Assembly (NCBI GenBank): GCA_030620255.1 | Contig: JAUXFB010000042.1 | Coordinates: 1 to 8,149 of the forward strand | DNA from: Candidatus Aminicenantota bacterium | GTDB taxonomy: Bacteria > Acidobacteriota > Aminicenantia > UBA2199 | Length of the DNA: 8,149 nt | Direction: 5' to 3' | In this document: positions 6,515 to 8,149 of the stretch, one piece after another | Numbering within the stretch: the first letter of the stretch is position 1 | Layout of the letters: each line of letters starts with the position of its first letter | Notes under the pieces: generated by a model | Database searches by the model: none | Seen by the model: only the letters and a program-made list of their open reading frames with translations | What the model was told of the DNA's origin: nothing | Program-made: the position numbers and the translations under genes

Positions 6515-6604
6515 CAGTTTAAGTCTAAGTTTAAGTTTAAGCTTAAGTTTAAGTTTGAGTATAAGTTTAAGCTTAAGTTTAAGTTTGAGTCTAAATTTAA
6601 GCTT
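6515..6604. repeat. Hexamer tandem array B (15 units)
   Basis: Fifteen AAGTTT-type hexamers run in register. AAGCTT units fall at 6539, 6569 and 6599, exactly 30 bases apart, and a GAGTAT or GAGTCT unit occupies the fourth place of each 30-base period. The palindromic decamer TTAAGCTTAA occurs at 6537-6546 and 6567-6576 (and at 6353-6362 in array A). The next 55 bases (6605-6659) are unique sequence with nothing I can identify. Confidence 0.9.
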
Positions 6605-6659
6605 TTCTTTTTAGTTTTCCCACCATATCCTAAATTCCAACCCCCAAATCCTGATCATC

Positions 6660-6764
6660 AACTTAAAACTTAAAACTGTCTTTGTTGATTGGACTAATAG
6701 TTAAATAGTTAAATGGTTTTTTTTCTTTCTTCATTTTTTACTTTTGCCTTTTTACTTTTTCCTT
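6660..6764. repeat. 105-base direct repeat, left copy
   Basis: This segment matches 7709-7813 base for base without gaps, except for three substitutions (6664, 6711, 6734). It contains a 4-unit octamer array (6683-6714, second unit GGACTAAT) followed by a T-run and a long pyrimidine-rich tract. The two copies are 1049 bases apart and flank the kinase gene. Confidence 0.95.
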
Positions 6765-6770
6765 GTTACC

Positions 6771-6791
6771 CTCTAACCTCTGACCCCTGAC
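6771..6791. repeat. Heptamer trio
   Basis: Three 7-base units of the form CYCTRAC (CTCTAAC, CTCTGAC, CCCTGAC) lie between the left 105-base repeat and the end of the kinase gene. This is a third repeat period in the same intergenic region. Three short units could arise by chance. Confidence 0.5.
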
Positions 6792-6808
6792 CACGATTTT
6801 GTTTCTTT

Positions 6809-7459
6809 TTACTTGTTACTATTCACTTCCACACTGTAATCCCGGTTCACCAGGATATCACTCTTTTTCTTATGTTTGGATATAATCGCGTGCTCAATTC
6901 TTAAAATCTTTTCCAGATATGTATCCTGTAGTTCTCTACCCCGCTTTTTTCGAGATTTTCGGGTGTCCAGGTAATTGCGGTCAATAAATACATGGCAATC
7001 GACATTATTCAACAAGGTTGTATAGGTCCCATCAACTATCACAACCGAAACCTCAGCTAATGGTATGGTTTCCGTGGTGATTCGATCCTCATCATAGAGA
7101 ACCAAAGGTTTACTTAGCTGCTTTTTCCCAGAAACTATATCCTGGAGATTTTGATCAATCAAGTCCAGGTGAACTTCTGAAGTGCCCACATGATTGATAT
7201 TCTTTTTTCTCATCTCGGCATTGGTTTTTGGGGGGTAAACAAAATAGTCATCCTGTTGAAGAATAACACTCTTAATTCCTGTATATTCCAGATTCTCGTA
7301 TAGTGAATAAGCAATTTCGGATTTACCGGCACCTGACTCTCCGGCAATAGAAATGATGAATTTTTTTTGAGAATTCTTTATCCGGGGGAGTAGAATGTCT
7401 GCGATCTGGCCGGCAGCATTGGCATGTTCTCTTTTTATAATTAATTTGTCACCAATCAT
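6809..7459 (-). CDS. Uridine-kinase-like P-loop kinase
   Basis: The product is 216 residues, the usual length of uridine kinase/phosphoribulokinase-type NTPases. Residues 33-47 form strand one and the Walker A loop GESGAGKS (40-47). QQDDYF (68-73) is the substrate-side acidic motif that follows strand two in this superfamily. VSVVIVDGTY (137-146) is the third strand with its acidic residue. DRNYLDTRKSRKKRGRE (159-175, arginine/lysine-rich) fits the lid segment. The canonical uridine kinase DHPDAFD motif is replaced by NHVGTSEVHLDL (89-100), so uridine is not assured as substrate. The ATG at 7459 has a GAGGGA ribosome binding site (complement of 7466-7471) 6 bases away. It is convergent with the membrane protein gene, clearly GC-richer than its neighbours (25/60 in 6841-6900, 27/60 in 7021-7080 against 14/60 in 3541-3600) and flanked by 105-base direct repeats, which suggests transfer. 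Confidence 0.82.
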   Translation of the reverse strand: MIGDKLIIKREHANAAGQIADILLPRIKNSQKKFIISIAGESGAGKSEIAYSLYENLEYTGIKSVILQQDDYFVYPPKTNAEMRKKNINHVGTSEVHLDLIDQNLQDIVSGKKQLSKPLVLYDEDRITTETIPLAEVSVVIVDGTYTTLLNNVDCHVFIDRNYLDTRKSRKKRGRELQDTYLEKILRIEHAIISKHKKKSDILVNRDYSVEVNSNK

Positions 7460-7471
7460 GGTCTATCCCTC

Positions 7472-7500
7472 TTTTTATCGTTTCCTTGCCAAAATGTCAA
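7472..7500 (-). promoter_or_regulatory. Possible promoter for the kinase gene
   Basis: On the minus strand an exact TTGACA (complement of 7495-7500) is followed by a 17-base spacer and TAAAAA (complement of 7472-7477). The -35 box is perfect, but the -10 is weak and lies so close to the start codon that a transcript would begin inside the ribosome binding site. It may therefore be fortuitous. Confidence 0.25.
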
Positions 7501-7627
7501 GTTTGCCAGTAGGAAGACAAACTAAGTGCACAAGGGGCCAAGTCGTCGTGGCTGTCTCATAACCCTTTAAAAGCAGTGTTTTGGGCCATTTTTTCTGAGC
7601 ACTATACTCGCATTTCTTAAAAATCAC
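7475..7627 (-). CDS. Small 50-residue reading frame upstream of the kinase (doubtful)
   Basis: On the minus strand a frame opens with GTG at 7627 and ends with TAA at 7475, 15 bases before the kinase ATG. The predicted peptide includes a KKWPK segment (12-16), ETATTTWPLVHLVCLPTG (24-41) and ends LARKR. I do not recognise it. For coding: the composition of its 3' half matches the GC-richer kinase gene, and the spacing is operon-like. Against: there is no ATG, no convincing ribosome binding site, it is short, and the sequence could equally be a decayed gene end or a remnant of a mobile element. Confidence 0.25.
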   Translation of the reverse strand: MIFKKCEYSAQKKWPKTLLLKGYETATTTWPLVHLVCLPTGKLDILARKR

Positions 7628-7708
7628 TATATTAAGTAAATTAAATCAATATCTTTACTTGTTATTACGAAATTAGCTTGCTTTTTATACTCATTCATTA
7701 CTTTTTTT

Positions 7709-7813
7709 AACTCAAAACTTAAAACTGTCTTTGTTGATTGGACTAATAGTTAAATAGTTGAATGGTTTTTTTTCTTTCTTCACTTTTTACTTTTGCCTTT
7801 TTACTTTTTCCTT
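7709..7813. repeat. 105-base direct repeat, right copy
   Basis: This is the partner of 6660-6764, in the same orientation with three substitutions and no gaps. Its internal octamer array is 7732-7763, again with GGACTAAT second. It lies 249 bases upstream of the kinase start codon. Bases 7628-7708, between the small minus-strand frame and this repeat, are AT-rich with nothing identifiable. Confidence 0.95.
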
Positions 7814-7937
7814 ATAAAGATTTCAGCCACTGTTGCTCTACTTCAAATGCTGCTTAAAAAGTCTTGACAAAACCTATCGTCACCCTCCTTTTTTTCTTAA
7901 TGGTTTTAAAGAAAGAAAATTTAAAATTCAAAAATTG

Positions 7938-7966
7938 TTGATTTATTTAATAAAATGTATTATATT
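7938..7966 (+). promoter_or_regulatory. Candidate sigma-70-type promoter for the right-end gene
   Basis: TTGATT (7938-7943), a 17-base spacer and TATATT (7961-7966) form a good match to a housekeeping promoter, about 70 bases before the ATG at 8035. In so AT-rich a region chance matches are common. The rest of 7814-8034 shows no credible gene. Confidence 0.4.
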
Positions 7967-8034
7967 GTATAAAGATTCAGTTATTTTTGTAATGAATAGA
8001 TACCTTGTTGTGGATGAAGTTTTATAATAACTAA

Positions 8035-8149
8035 ATGGATAAAGTAATAGAAACGATATTTCAAGAATTTAAAAATGAATGTAAAAAGAAGACAAATATT
8101 ATTGTTATGAAAAAAGCGAAAAGAGATGCTGAGAATATTTTCAATCTAA
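8035..8149 (+). CDS. Unrecognised protein, N-terminal 38 residues (3' truncated)
   Basis: The frame is open from the ATG at 8035 to the window end. It is preceded in frame by a TAA at 8032-8034, so the gene cannot start further upstream. The visible peptide begins MDKVIETIFQEFKNECKKK and continues with a lysine-rich helical-looking stretch. It is too short to assign. There is no good ribosome binding site; the nearest purine-rich stretch, GGATGAAG, is about 15 bases away. The AT-rich composition resembles the left part of the window rather than the kinase. Confidence 0.5.
   Translation, partial: MDKVIETIFQEFKNECKKKTNIIVMKKAKRDAENIFNL

Noticed and set aside
6279..6604. CRISPR array
   Set aside because: The units are 6 and 8 bases long and directly contiguous, with no unique spacers of constant length and no cas genes in view.
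6715..6764. Terminator or triplex-forming pyrimidine tract as a separate element
   Set aside because: The tract is simply part of both copies of the 105-base repeat and has no preceding GC-rich stem; purine interruptions make a triplex claim unsupported.
7864..7869. TTGACA as a promoter -35 box
   Set aside because: No acceptable -10 hexamer lies 15-19 bases downstream; the sequence there is CCTCC followed by T-runs.
7833..8027. Plus-strand 64-codon open frame
   Set aside because: It has no ribosome binding site, starts 20 bases after the end of the right 105-base repeat, contains the candidate promoter for the next gene, and its predicted peptide is an AT-rich mixture without domain character.

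Overview
The window comes from an AT-rich bacterial chromosome. Most genes look like roughly 25-30% GC (14/60 in the sampled line 3541-3600). The left end is the tail of a standard ribosomal-protein/RNA-polymerase operon (rpsD end, rpoA, rplQ). A bactofilin and a secreted PgaB-type glycoside hydrolase homologue suggest a diderm-type envelope, but I cannot name a phylum from this sequence.

Layout. Bases 1-1658 hold the C-terminus of ribosomal protein S4, the RNA polymerase alpha subunit, ribosomal protein L17 and a tRNA-Gly with a CCC anticodon that starts on the base after the L17 stop codon. Bases 1675-5213 are a tightly packed same-strand run that is probably co-transcribed: bactofilin, a stand-alone homologue of the PgaB C-terminal hydrolase domain, an isoprenylcysteine/phospholipid methyltransferase-family membrane protein, and a HI0933/YhiN-family flavoprotein. 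The last three have TTG (or ambiguous TTG/GTG) starts, and two junctions overlap. After a 104-base gap comes an unrecognised multi-pass membrane protein (5318-6259), also with a TTG start.

From 6260 the character changes. Bases 6260-6808 hold no gene but are dense in short-period tandem repeats: octamer arrays, hexamer arrays with a 30-base higher-order period, a trio of heptamers and pyrimidine tracts. A minus-strand uridine-kinase-like P-loop kinase (6809-7459) follows. It is visibly richer in GC (25/60 and 27/60 in two sampled lines) and lies between two 105-base direct repeats (6660-6764 and 7709-7813) that differ at only three positions. This looks like an acquired or mobile cassette in a repeat-rich intergenic zone. 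The right end has a promoter-like sequence and the first 38 codons of an unrecognised gene running out of the window.

How the genes fit together. The left block is core transcription and translation. The middle block is plausibly cell-envelope work (a bactofilin scaffold, a polysaccharide hydrolase and a membrane methyltransferase), although only the gene families are supported and the joint function is inferred. The right block is accessory. No CRISPR array, recognisable transposase, toxin-antitoxin pair or phage gene was seen.
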